Below, in pieces: positions 9,719 to 20,682 of a DNA stretch of 64,000 nucleotides. Positions within the stretch are counted from its first letter, which is position 1. Each line of letters starts with the position of its first letter. The stretch comes from Chamaelirium japonicum (taxonomy: Eukaryota; Streptophyta; Magnoliopsida; Liliales; Melanthiaceae), in assembly GCA_947650365.1 (NCBI GenBank), contig CANTAL010000004.1:682001-746000 (forward strand). Reading direction: 5' to 3'. The position numbers were made by a program, and so were the translations under genes. The notes beneath the pieces were generated by a model, which was given only the letters and a program-made list of their open reading frames with translations, was not told the origin of the DNA and did not search any database.

Positions 9719-10513
9719 TGTGGGTGCAAATTTTGGCGGAAGTTTACCAACTACCACGGGACCCACCGGCCCTGCCTGGTGGGCCCACGAGGACTACCAC
9801 GGGACCCACCGGCCCTGCCTGGTGGGCCCACAAGGACTACCACGGGACCCACCGGCCCTGCCTGGTGGGCCCACGAGGGCTACCACGGGACCCACCGGCC
9901 CTGCCTGGTAGGCCCACGAGGACCACCGCGGGACCCACCGGCCCTGCCTGTTGGGCCCACGAGGACCACCGCGGGACCCACCGGCCCTGCCTGGTGGACC
10001 CCCGAAGAAAACAGCAGGACCCATCAGCCTTACCTGGAGGATCCCCAGATACGACAGCAGAAACCGCCATTTACCCCGAAACTCCTCCCAGAGAATCCTA
10101 TAAATAGCAGAGCCTTCGAATGTAAATGGATCAAAAAAAAAATTCTGATTTCCACTCTGAGATCTGATTTTCAGAACCAGAGCTCTGGAATTTCTCAACT
10201 TTCTATCTTCCATCTCTCTTTGATCTTCTCCTCTCCTTTGAAGAGATCAAAGTTGATTCAGTGATATTCGGCCTGTCGAGATCACTTCGATACAAGTGTT
10301 AGTGAATTCGGGTTGCTCCCTATAGCACGGAGACGTAGGCTTCGGCTGAACTCCGAGATCACTTCTCGTGTCAAACTCTCTCTGATTGCATCTCTCTGTT
10401 TACATATCAAAAACTGTAACTCCAATCGACAGATCGATCAACGATCTCCGACTCCAACTTCAATTGACTGGTGAGGCGAGGTCTTCGGGTCGGCACGAAG
10501 ATTTTCCCCCACA
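9719..10513 (+). repeat. 3' LTR of copy A
   Basis: This 795-bp LTR begins TGTGGGTGCAAATTTTGG and ends TTTTCCCCCACA (TG..CA). Six copies of a GC-rich 43-bp repeat start at 9761, 9804, 9847, 9890, 9933 and 9976. A TATA box, TATAAATAG, lies at 10099-10107. The downstream U5-like part is shared with the other LTRs (CCTATAGCACGGAGACGTAGG). The LTR is longer than those of B (736) and C (775) mainly because it has more 43-bp repeats. Confidence 0.95.
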
Positions 10514-13500
10514 CTAATTCATTCGCACGAATGTATCCATTCTAATTCATTCGTACGATCCATTCTAATTCATTCACACGATCCATTCTAATTCATTCAT
10601 ACGATCCATTCTAAGTCATTCGTACGATCCATTCTAATTTATTCGCACGATCCATTCTAATTCATTCATACAATCCATTCTAATTCTTTCGCACGATCCT
10701 TTCTAATTCATTCATACGATCCATTCTAATTCATTCGTACGATCCATTCTAATTCATTCGCACGAATGTATCCATTCTAATTTATTCGTACGATCCATTC
10801 TAATTCATTGAAACGATCCCTTCTAATTCATTTGCACGAATATATCCATTCTAATTCATTTGTACGATCCATTCTAATTCATTAGCACGATCCATTCTAA
10901 TTCATTCGTACAATCCATTCTAATTCATTCGTACGATCCATTCTAATCCATTCGTACGTTTCCATTCTAATGTACTATCTATTCTAATTCATTCGTATGA
11001 TCCATTCTAATTCATTAATACAATCCATTCTAATTCATTCGCACAATCTATTTTAATTCATTCGTACGATCAATTCTAATTCATTCATACGATCCATTCT
11101 AATTCATTCATACGATCTATTCTAATTCTTTCGCACAAATGTATCCATTCTAATTCATTCCCACGAATGTATCCATTCTAATTCATTCGTACGATCCATT
11201 CTAATTCATTCGCACAATCTATTCAAATTCATTGGATCGTAAGAAGGAATTAAAATGGATCGTACGAATGAATTAGAATGGATACATTCGTGCGAATGAA
11301 TTAGAATGGATCGTACGAATGAATTAGAATGGATCGTACTTATGAATTAGATTGGATCGTACGATCCAATCTAATTCATTCATACGATCCATTCTACGAT
11401 CCATTCTAATTCATTCGTACGTTCCATTCTAATTCATTAGCACGATCCATGCTAATTCATTCGTACGATCCATTCTAATTCATTCGCACGATCCATTCTA
11501 ATTCATTCATATGATCCATTCTAATTCATTCATACGATCCATTCTAATTCATTCATACGATCCATTCTAATTCATTCGCACGAATGTATCCATTCTATTT
11601 CATTCGTACTATCCATTGTAATTCATTCGTACAATCCATTCTATTTCATTCGTACGATCCATTCTTACTCATTCGTATGATCCATTCTAATTCATTCACA
11701 CGAATGTATCCATTCTAATTCATTCGTACGATCCATTCTAATTCATTCGTACGATCCATTCTAATTCATTCATACGATCCAAACTAATTCATTCATACGA
11801 TCCATTCTAATTCATTCGTATGTATCTATTCTAATTCATTCATACGATCCATTTTAATTCATTCGTACGATCCATTCTAATTCATTCGCATGATCCATTC
11901 TAATTCATTAATACGATCCATTCTAATTCATTCGTACGAACTATTCTAATTCATTCATACGATCCATTCTAATTCATTCGCACGATCCATTCTAATTCAT
12001 TCGTACAATCCATTCTAATTCATTCGTACAATCCATTCTAATTCATTCGCACGTACGATCCATTCTAATTCCTCCGCACGATCCATTCTAATTCATTCAT
12101 ACGATCCAATCTAATTCATTCATACGATCCATTCTAATTCATTCGCACGAATGTATCCATTCTAATTCATTCGTACGATCCATTCTAATTCATTCGCACA
12201 ATCTATTCTAATTCATTCGTACGATCCATTCTAATTCATTCGTACGAATGTATCCATTCTAATTCCTTCGTACGATCCATTCTAATTACTTCGTACGATC
12301 CATTCTAATTCCTTCGTACAATCCATTCTAATTCAATCGCACGTATGAATGAATTAGAATTCATTCGCACGATCCATTCTAATTCATTCATACGATCCAT
12401 TCTAATTCATTCATACGATCCATTCTATTTCATTCGTACGATCCATTCTTTTCGCACGATCCATTCTAATTCATTCATACGATCCAATCTAATTCATTCA
12501 TACGATCCATACTTACTCATTCGTATGATCCATTCTAATTCATTCGTACGATCCATTCCAATTCATTCGTACGATACATTCTAATTCATTCATACGATCC
12601 ATTCTAATTCATTTGCACGAATATATCTCTTTTAATTCATTCGTACGATCCATTCTAATTCATTCGTACGATCCATTCTTATTCATTCCCATGAATGTAT
12701 CCATTCTAATTCATTCGTACGATCCAATCTAATTCATTCGTACGATCCATTCTAATTCCTTCACATGAATGAATCCATTCTAATTCATTCGTACAACCCA
12801 TTCTATTTCATTCGTTTGATCCATTCTTACTCATTCGTATGATCCATTCTAATTCATTCGCACGAATGTATCCATTCTAATTCATTCGTACGATCCATTC
12901 TAATTCATTCGTACGATCTATTCTAGTTTATTCGTACAATCCATTCTAATTCATTCGCATGATTTATCCATTCTAATTCATTCGTACGATTCATGCTAAT
13001 TCATTTGCACAATCTATTCTAATTCATTCGTACGTTTCGCACAATCTATTCTAATTCATTCATACTGTTAATTCATTCGTACGATCCATTCTAATTCATT
13101 AGCACGATCCATTCTAATTCATTTCACACAATCCATTCTAATTCTTTTGCTCGAATGTATCCATTCTAATTCATTCGTACGATCTATTCTAATTCTTTCA
13201 CATGATCCATTCTAATTCGGTCGTGCGAACCATTCTAATTCATTCGTACAATCCATTCAATTTCATTCGTACGATCCATTCTTACTCATTCGTACTCGTA
13301 CGATCCATTCTAATTCATTCGTACGATCCATTCTAATTTATTCGCACGAATTTATCCAGATCCATTCTAATTCATTCGCACGATCCATTCTAATTCATTC
13401 GCACGATCCATTCTAATTCATTCGTACAATCCATTCTTACTCATTCATACGATCCATTCTAATTCATTCGCACGAATGTATCCATTCTAATTGATTTGTA

Positions 13501-16500
13501 CGATCTATTCTAATTCATTCGTACAATCCATTCTAATTCATTCGTACGATCCATTCTAATTCATAAGTACGATCCATTCTATTTCATTCATACGATCCAT
13601 TCTAATTCATTCCTATGATCCATTCTAATTCCTTCGTACGAATGAATTAGAATGGATTGTATGAATGAATTTGAATAGATCGTACGAACGAATTAGAATG
13701 GATCGTACGGAATGTATCCATTCAAATTCATTCGTATGATCCATTCTAATTCATTTGTACGATCCATTCTAAATCATTCATACGATCCATTCTAATTCAT
13801 TCATACAATCCATTCTAATTCTTTTACACGATCCATTCTAATTCATTCGAATGAATCCATTCTAATTCATTCGTGCAATCCATTCTATTTCATTCGTACG
13901 ATATATTATTACTCATTCGTACGATCCATTCTAATTCATTCGCACGAATGTATCCATTCTAATTCATTCGTACGATCCATTCTAATTCATTCGCACAATC
14001 TATTCTAATTCATTCGTACGATCCATTCTAATTCCTTCGTACGATCCATTCTAAATCCTTCGTACGATCCATTCTAATTCCTTCGTACGATCCATTCTAA
14101 TTCATTCGTACGATCCATTCTAATTCATTCGCACGATCCATTCTAATTCATTCGCATGAATGTATCTATTCTAATTCATCCGTACGATCTATTCTAATTC
14201 ATTCGTACGAACCATTCTAATTCCTTCGTACGATCCATTCTAATTCCTTCGTACGAATGTATCTATTCTAATTCATTCGTACGATCCATTCTTATTCATT
14301 CGCACAATCTATTCTAATTCATTCGTACGATCCATTCTAATTCCTTAGCACGATCCATTTTAATTCTTTCACACGATCCATTCTAATTCATTCGTACGAT
14401 CCATTTTAATTCATTCGTACAATCCATTCTATTTCATTCATACGATCTATTCTATTTCATTCGTACGATCCATTCTTACTCAATCATATGATCCATTCTA
14501 ATTCGTTCGAACGAATGTATCCATTCTAATTCGATCCATTCTAATTCATTCCCACGATCCATTCTAATTCATTCGCACGAATGTATCCATTCTAATTCTT
14601 TCGTACAATCCATTCTAATTCATTCGCACGATCCATTCTAATTCATTTATACGATCCAATCTAATTCATTCATACGATCCATTCTAATTCATTCGCACGA
14701 ATGTATCCAATCTAATTTATTAGCACGATCCATTATAATTCATTCGTATGATCCATTCTAATTCCTTTGTACGATCCATTCTAATTCATTCCCATGATTG
14801 TATCTATTCCATTCTAATTCATTCGTACGATCCATTCTAATTCATTCGCACGAATATATCCACTCTAATTCATTCATACGATCCATTCTAATTCCTTCGT
14901 ACGATCCATTCTATTTCATTCGTATTATCCATTCTATTTCATTCGTATAATCAATTCTAATTCATTTGCATGTACGATCCATTCTAATTTATAAGTACGA
15001 TCCATTCTAATTCATTAGCACGATCCATTCTAATTCATTCCTATGATCCATTCTAATTCATTCGCACAATCTATTCTAATTCATTCGTACGTTCCATTCT
15101 AATTCATTAGCACGATCCATGCTAATTCATTCGTACGATCCATTCTATTTCATTCGTACGATCCATTATTACGATTCATTCTAATTCATTCGTACGATCC
15201 ATTCTAATTCCTTCGTATGATCCATTCTAATTCATTCCCATGAATTTATCCATTCTAATTGATACGTATGAGCCATTCTATTTCATTCGTACGATCCATT
15301 CTAACTCATTCGTACGATCCATTCTAATTCATTCGCACGAATGTATCCACTCTAATTCATTCGTACGATCCATTCTAATTCATTCGCACGATCCATTCTA
15401 ATTCATTCATACGATCCATTCTAATTCATTCGCACGATCCATTCTAATTCATTCATACGATCCATTCTAATTCATTCACACGATCCATTCTAATTCATTC
15501 GTACGATCCATTCTAATTCATTCGTACAATCCATTCTAATTCATTCGCACGAATGTATCCATTCTAATTCATTCGTACAATCCATTCTAATTCATTCGCA
15601 CGATCCATTCTAAGTCATTCATACAATCCATTCTAATTCTTTTGCCCGAATGTATCCATTCTAATTCATTCGTACGATCCATTCTAATTCATTTGTACGA
15701 TCCATTCTAATTCATTCGCACAATCCATTCTAATTCATTCGAATGATCCATTCTAATTCATTCGCACAATCTATTCTAATTCATTCGTACGATCAATTCT
15801 AATTCATTAGCACGATCCATTCTAATTCATTCGTACGATCTATTCTATTTCATTCGTACGATCCATTCTTACTCAATCGTATGATCCATTCTAATTCATT
15901 CATACGATCCATTCTAATTCATAAGTACGACTCACAATCCATTCTAATTCATTCATACGATCCAATCTAATTCATTCATACAATCCATTCTAATTCATTC
16001 GTATGTATCCATTCTAATTCATTCATACGATCCATTCTAATTCATTCGTACGATCCATTCTAATTCATTCGCACAATCCATTCTAATTCATTAATACGAT
16101 CCATTCTAATTCATTCGTACGACGCACGATCCATTCTAATTCATTCTGTATCCATTCTAATTCATTCGTACAATCCATTCTATTTCATTCGTACGATCCA
16201 TTTTTACTCACGCACGATCCATTCGAAATCACTCATACGATCCATTCTAATTCATTCATACGATCCATTCTAATTCATTCGCACGAATGTATCCATTCTA
16301 ATTCATTCGTACAATCCATTCTAATACATTCATACGATCCATTCTAATTCATTCGCACGATCCATTCTAACTCATTCGCACAATCAATTCTAATTCATTC
16401 GTACGTTCCATTCTAATTCATTAGCACGATCCATGCTAATTCATTCGCACGATCCATTCTAATTCATTCATACGATCCATTCTAATTCATTCATATGATC

Positions 16501-16941
16501 TATTCTAATTCTTTCGCACGAATGTATCCATTCTAATTCATTCGTACGATCCATTCTAATTCATTCGCACAATCTATTCTAATTCATTGGATCGTACGAA
16601 CGAATTAGAATGGATCGTACGAATGAATTAGAATGGATACATTCATGCGAATGAATTAGAATGGATCGCACGAATGAATTAGAATGGATCGTACGAATGA
16701 ATTAGAATGGATACATTCGTGCGAATGAATTAGAATGGATCATACGAATGAGTAAGAATGGATCGTACGAATGAAATAGAATGGATCGTACGAAGGAATT
16801 AGAATGGATCATACGAATGAATTAGAATGGTTCGTACGAATGAATTAGATTGGATCGGATGAATATGATCCAATCTAATTCATTCATACGATCCATTCTA
16901 ATTCATTCGCACGATCCATTCTAATTCATTCACATGATCCA
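10514..16941. repeat. 23-bp satellite array, block 1
   Basis: The whole 6.4 kb is a short-period satellite. The monomer is 23 bp, built from GATCCATTCTA, ATTCATTCG and TAC; common variants have GCAC or ATAC instead of GTAC. A 28-bp variant replaces GATCC with GAATGTATCC. Most of the block reads in one orientation, with inverted stretches near 11235-11360, 13636-13710 and 16590-16860. Open frames in it (for example 12345-12584) are repeat translations. No gene is seen. Confidence 0.97.
16937..16941. repeat. Target site duplication of copy B (left)
   Basis: ATCCA directly before the left LTR matches ATCCA at 30859-30863 directly after the right LTR. This proves that copy B inserted as one unit into the satellite. 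Confidence 0.93.
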
Positions 16942-17677
16942 TGTGGGGGAAAATCTTCGTGCCGACCCGAAGACTTCGCCGCACTAGTCAATTGAAGGTT
17001 CGAGTTGAAGACCGTTGTTCGATCTGTCGATTGAAGTTGATGCTTTTGATATACAAACAGAGAGAGTTTAACACGAGAGATGTGATCTCGGAGTTCAGCC
17101 AAAGCCTACGTCTCCGTGCTATAGGGAGCAACCCGAATTCACTAACACTTGTATCGAAGTGATCTCGACAGGCCGAGTATCACTGAAACCTCTCTGATCT
17201 CTTCAGAGACAAGAAGAAGATCGAGGAGAGGTGGAGGATATGAGAAGATAGAAATTCTGGAGCTCTGGTTTCTGGATTTTGACCTGGATCTGAGATTGGA
17301 TCCATTTACATTCGAAGGGTCAGCTATTTATAGAATTCTCTGGCGGCGAATGGCGGTTTCTGCTATCGTATCTGGGGATCCTCCAGGTAAAGCTGGTGGG
17401 TCCCGCTGCCACCTCCTGGGTGATTTTGCAGGCTCTAGGGCCCATCCGGCTGGACCAGTGGGTCCCGCGGTAGTCTTCGTGGGCCCACCAGGCAGGGCCG
17501 GTGGGTCCCGCTGTTGTCTTCGTGGGCCCACTAGACAGGGCTGGTGGGTCCCGCTGTTGTCTTTGTGGGCCCACCAGGCAGGGCCGGTGGGTCCTTCCGT
17601 TGTCTCTGTGGGTCCACCAGGCAGGGCCGGTGGGTCCTGCCGTTTTGCAGATTTCTTCACCAAAATTTGCACCCACA
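16942..17677 (-). repeat. 3' LTR of copy B
   Basis: It is 736 bp, the same length as the partner at 30123-30858. In window orientation it begins TGTGGGGGAAAATC and ends ATTTGCACCCACA. It holds four clear copies of the 43-bp GC-rich repeat (about 17459-17630) and a TATAAATAG box on the minus strand at about 17324-17332. Confidence 0.95.
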
Positions 17678-17795
17678 GTTACCCCCTCCAAGTTAGCTAA
17701 GAGTCCACCTTGGCTGGCTTGGATTATTGGTGCAAAGCTAGCGATACCCTGTCGAAAATACAAAGGAGCTCTGTCGAATGTTAGCGTCAAAATAG
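17678..17795 (-). other. Conserved pre-LTR block with polypurine tract, copy B
   Basis: On the minus strand GGAGGGGG (17689-17682) followed by TAAC abuts the LTR. The rest of the block matches the homologous blocks of copies A and C (CCAAGCCAGCCA, CGACAGGGTAT). Confidence 0.7.
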
Positions 17796-20298
17796 ACTGA
17801 TCGGTCAAATTTGACCGATCGGTCAAACTTGACCGATCGAGATTGGAGTGATCGGTCAAAAAACATAGTTTTTTGACCGATCTAGTAGAATATCGACCGA
17901 TCGGTTGAATTTGACCGATCGGTCAAGTTTGACCGATCGGTTAAATTCAACCGGTCAAGGTTGGAGTGATCGGTCAAAAAATATAGTTTTTTGACCGATT
18001 CAGTAGAAAATCGACCGATCGGTTGAATTTGACCGATCGGTCAAGTTTGACCGATCGATTAAATTCAACCGGTCAAGGTAGGAGTGATCGGTCAAAAAAC
18101 ATAGTTTTTTGACTGATCCAGTAGAAAATCGACCGATCGGTTGAATTTGACCGATCGGTTAAATTCAACCGGTCAAGGTTGGAGTGATCGGTCAAAAAAC
18201 ATAGTGTTTTGACCGATCCAGTAGAAAATCGACCGATCGATTGAATTTGACCGATCGGTCAAGTTTGACCGATCGGTTAAATTCAACCGGTCAAGGTTGG
18301 AGTGATCGGTCAAAAAACATAGTTTTTTGACTGATCCAGTAGAAAATCGACCGATCGGTTAAATTTGACCGATCGGTCAATTTTGACCGATCGGTTAAAA
18401 TCAGCCGGTCAAGGTTGGAGTGATCGGTCAAAAAACATAGTTTTTTGACTGGATAAAATCGACCAATCGGTTGAATTTGACCGATCGGTCAAGTTTGACC
18501 GATCGGTTAAATTTAACCGATCAAGGTTGGAGTGATCGGTCAAAAAACATACTTTTTTGACTGATTCAGTAGAAAATCTTCTGATCGGTTGAATTTGACC
18601 GATCGGTCAAGTTTGACCGATCGGTTAAATTCAACCGGTCAAGGTTGGAGTGATCGGTCAAAAAACATAGTTTTTTGACTGATCCAATAGAAAATCAACC
18701 GATCGGTTGAATTTGACCGATCGGTCAAGTTTGACCGATCGGTTAAATTCAACCGGTGAAGGTTGGAGTGATCGGTCAAAAAACATAGTTTTTTAACTGA
18801 TCCAGTAGAAAATCGACCAATCGGTTGAATTTGACCGATCAGTCAAGTTTGACCGATCGGTTAAATTCAACCGGTCAAGGTTGGAGTGATCGGTCAAAAA
18901 ACATAGTTTTTTGACTGATACAGTAGAAAATCGACCGATCGGTTGAATTTGACCGATCGGTCAAGTTTGACCGATCGGTTAAATTCAACCGGTCAAGGTT
19001 GGAGTGATCGGTCCAAAAACATAGTTTTTGGACTGATCCAGTAGAAAATCGACCGATCGGTTGAATTTGATCGATCGGTCAAGTTTGACCGATCGGTTAA
19101 ATTCAACCGGTCAAGGTTGGAGTGATCGGTCAAAAAACATAGTTTTTTGACTGATCCAGTAGAAAATCGACCGATCGGTTGACTTTGACTGATCAGTCAA
19201 GTTTGACCGATCGGTTAAATTCAACCGATCAAGGTTGGAGTGATCAGTCAAAAAACATAGTTTTTTTACTGATCCAGTAGAAAATCGACCGATCGGTTGA
19301 ATTTGACCGATCGGTCAAGTTTGACCGATCGGTTAAATTCAACCGGTCAAGGTTGGAGTGATCGGTCAAAAAACATAGTTTTTTGACTGATCCAGTAGAA
19401 AATCGACCGATCGGTTGAATTTGACCGATCGGTCAAGTTTGACCGATCGGTTAAATTCAACTGGTCAAGGTTGGAGTGATCGGTCAAAAAATATAGTTTT
19501 TTGACTGATCCAATAGAAAATCGACCGATCGGTTGAATTTGACCGATCGATCAATTTTGATCGATCGGTTAAATTCAGCCGGTCAAGGTTCGGGTGATCG
19601 GGCAAAAAACATAGTTTTTTGACCGATCAAGTAGAAAATCGACCGATCGGTTGATTTTGACCGATCGGTCATATTTGATCGATCGGTTATAATCAGCCAG
19701 TCAAGGTTCAAGTCATCGGGCAAAAAACCATGTTTTTTGCCCGATCAGGTAGAAAATCGACCGATCGGTTGATTTTGACCGATCGGTCATATTTGACCGA
19801 TCGGTTAAAATCAGCCGGTCAAGGTTCGAGTGATCTGGCAAAAAACATAGTTTTTTGACTGATCCAATAGAAAATCGACCGATCGGTTGAATTTGACCGA
19901 TCGGTCAATTTTGACCGCTCGGTTAAATTCAGCCAGTCAAGGTTCGAGTGATCGGGCAAAAAACATAGTTTTTTGACCGATCAAGTAGAAAATCGACCGA
20001 TCGGTTGATTTTGACCGATCGGTCATATTTGACCGATCGGTTAAAATCAGCCGGTCAAGGTTCGAGTGATCGGGCAAAAAAACAAGTTTTTTGCCCGATC
20101 AAGTAGAAAATCGACCGATCGGTTGATTTTGACCGATCAGTCATATTTGACCGATCAGTTAAAATCAGCCGGTCAAGGTTCGAGTGATCTAGCAAAAAAC
20201 CAAGTTTTTTGCCCGATTTAGTAGAAAATCGACCGATCGGTTGATTTTGACCAATCGGTCATATTTGACCGATCGGTTAAAATCAGCCGGTCAAGGTT
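17796..20298. repeat. Palindromic tandem array, copy B (about 119-bp units, about 21 copies)
   Basis: About 21 tandem units of roughly 119 bp. Each has GGTCAAAAAAC, a 3-nt loop and GTTTTTTGACC or GACT as a hairpin, then CAGTAGAAAATCGACC and several GACCGATCGGTCAA-type palindromes, ending in AACCGGTCAAGG. Toward the antisense gene (about 19590-20298) the stem variant changes to GGGCAAAAAAC with GTTTTTTGCCC. It occupies the same slot as the arrays of A and C but has its own sequence version. Confidence 0.9.
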
Positions 20299-20533
20299 AT
20301 GGGACAATATCTTAGTGCAGAAATTTGAAGTGGAATACTCTGATGCGAACCGGTGGGCCTGATGGACCGGTGGGCCTGATGGACCGGTGAGTCTTCTGAC
20401 CCGGTGGTTTGCTTGAACCGGTGGTCCAGTTGGTTTGACGCTTCGACTGGTCCCGACTGTTCGCTTGGTTTTGCACTTGCAATGGATTGATGCCACGTGT
20501 CCCTGGTAAAAACACGGGATTTGCCCAGGTGAT
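20299..20533. other. Upstream region of antisense gene, copy B
   Basis: Gene-free. It contains three repeats of an ACCGGTGGGCCTGATGG-type block (about 20348-20390), further ACCGGTGG motifs and a second G-box-like CCACGTGTCC near 20493. It is probably the distal promoter of the antisense gene. Confidence 0.45.
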
Positions 20534-20580
20534 GACACGTGTCTTTTCGATCACGCGCCAGTTTACCTTGCGTATATATT
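20534..20580 (+). promoter_or_regulatory. Antisense-gene promoter (G-box and TATA), copy B
   Basis: GACACGTGTC at 20534-20543 is followed by TATATATT at 20573-20580, about 105 bp before ATG 20683. Spacing and motifs match copy A. Confidence 0.65.
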
Positions 20581-20682
20581 CTTCTTTGGGTTTCATTTTT
20601 ACTTCGTGCCTCCAGAATTTTTTTTCAAACTCCAAGCTCTTGCTCTTGATTCTCTATTCTTTGCACTCTCTCGATCCATTGA

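Larger units (their letters stand above)
1..10513 (+). mobile_element. Ty3/gypsy Tat-lineage LTR retrotransposon, copy A (3' part)
   Basis: This is the right-hand part of a large LTR retrotransposon; the 5' LTR, PBS and first half of gag lie outside the window. Position 1 aligns with position 41202 of copy C. The order seen is gag end, protease, amber codon, RT, RNase H, second RNase H, integrase, convergent spacer, antisense gene, palindromic array, conserved block, purine tract and 3' LTR. The second RNase H, the lack of a chromodomain and the antisense gene between pol and the 3' LTR are known traits of the plant Tat lineage. Satellite resumes at 10514 with CTAAT, the expected half of the target duplication. 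Confidence 0.93.

Noticed and set aside
9705-10264. Pro/Gly-rich, collagen-like open frames in the LTRs (also near 17149, 30330, 36823, 38999, 50905)
   Set aside because: All three frames on both strands are open because the GC-rich 43-bp repeat lacks stops. The sequence is U3 of the LTR.
10514-10800. Telomeric or interstitial telomere repeat
   Set aside because: The monomer bears no resemblance to TTTAGGG or its variants.
12345-12584. Open frames within the 23-bp satellite (also near 31016, 34172, 35617, 63311)
   Set aside because: They are translations of the repeat (HSNSFIRS-type periodic peptides) with no domain and no conservation as proteins.
10514-16941. CRISPR-like regular repeats
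   Set aside because: There are no unique spacers between repeats, the monomers are directly adjacent, and the context is a plant nuclear satellite.
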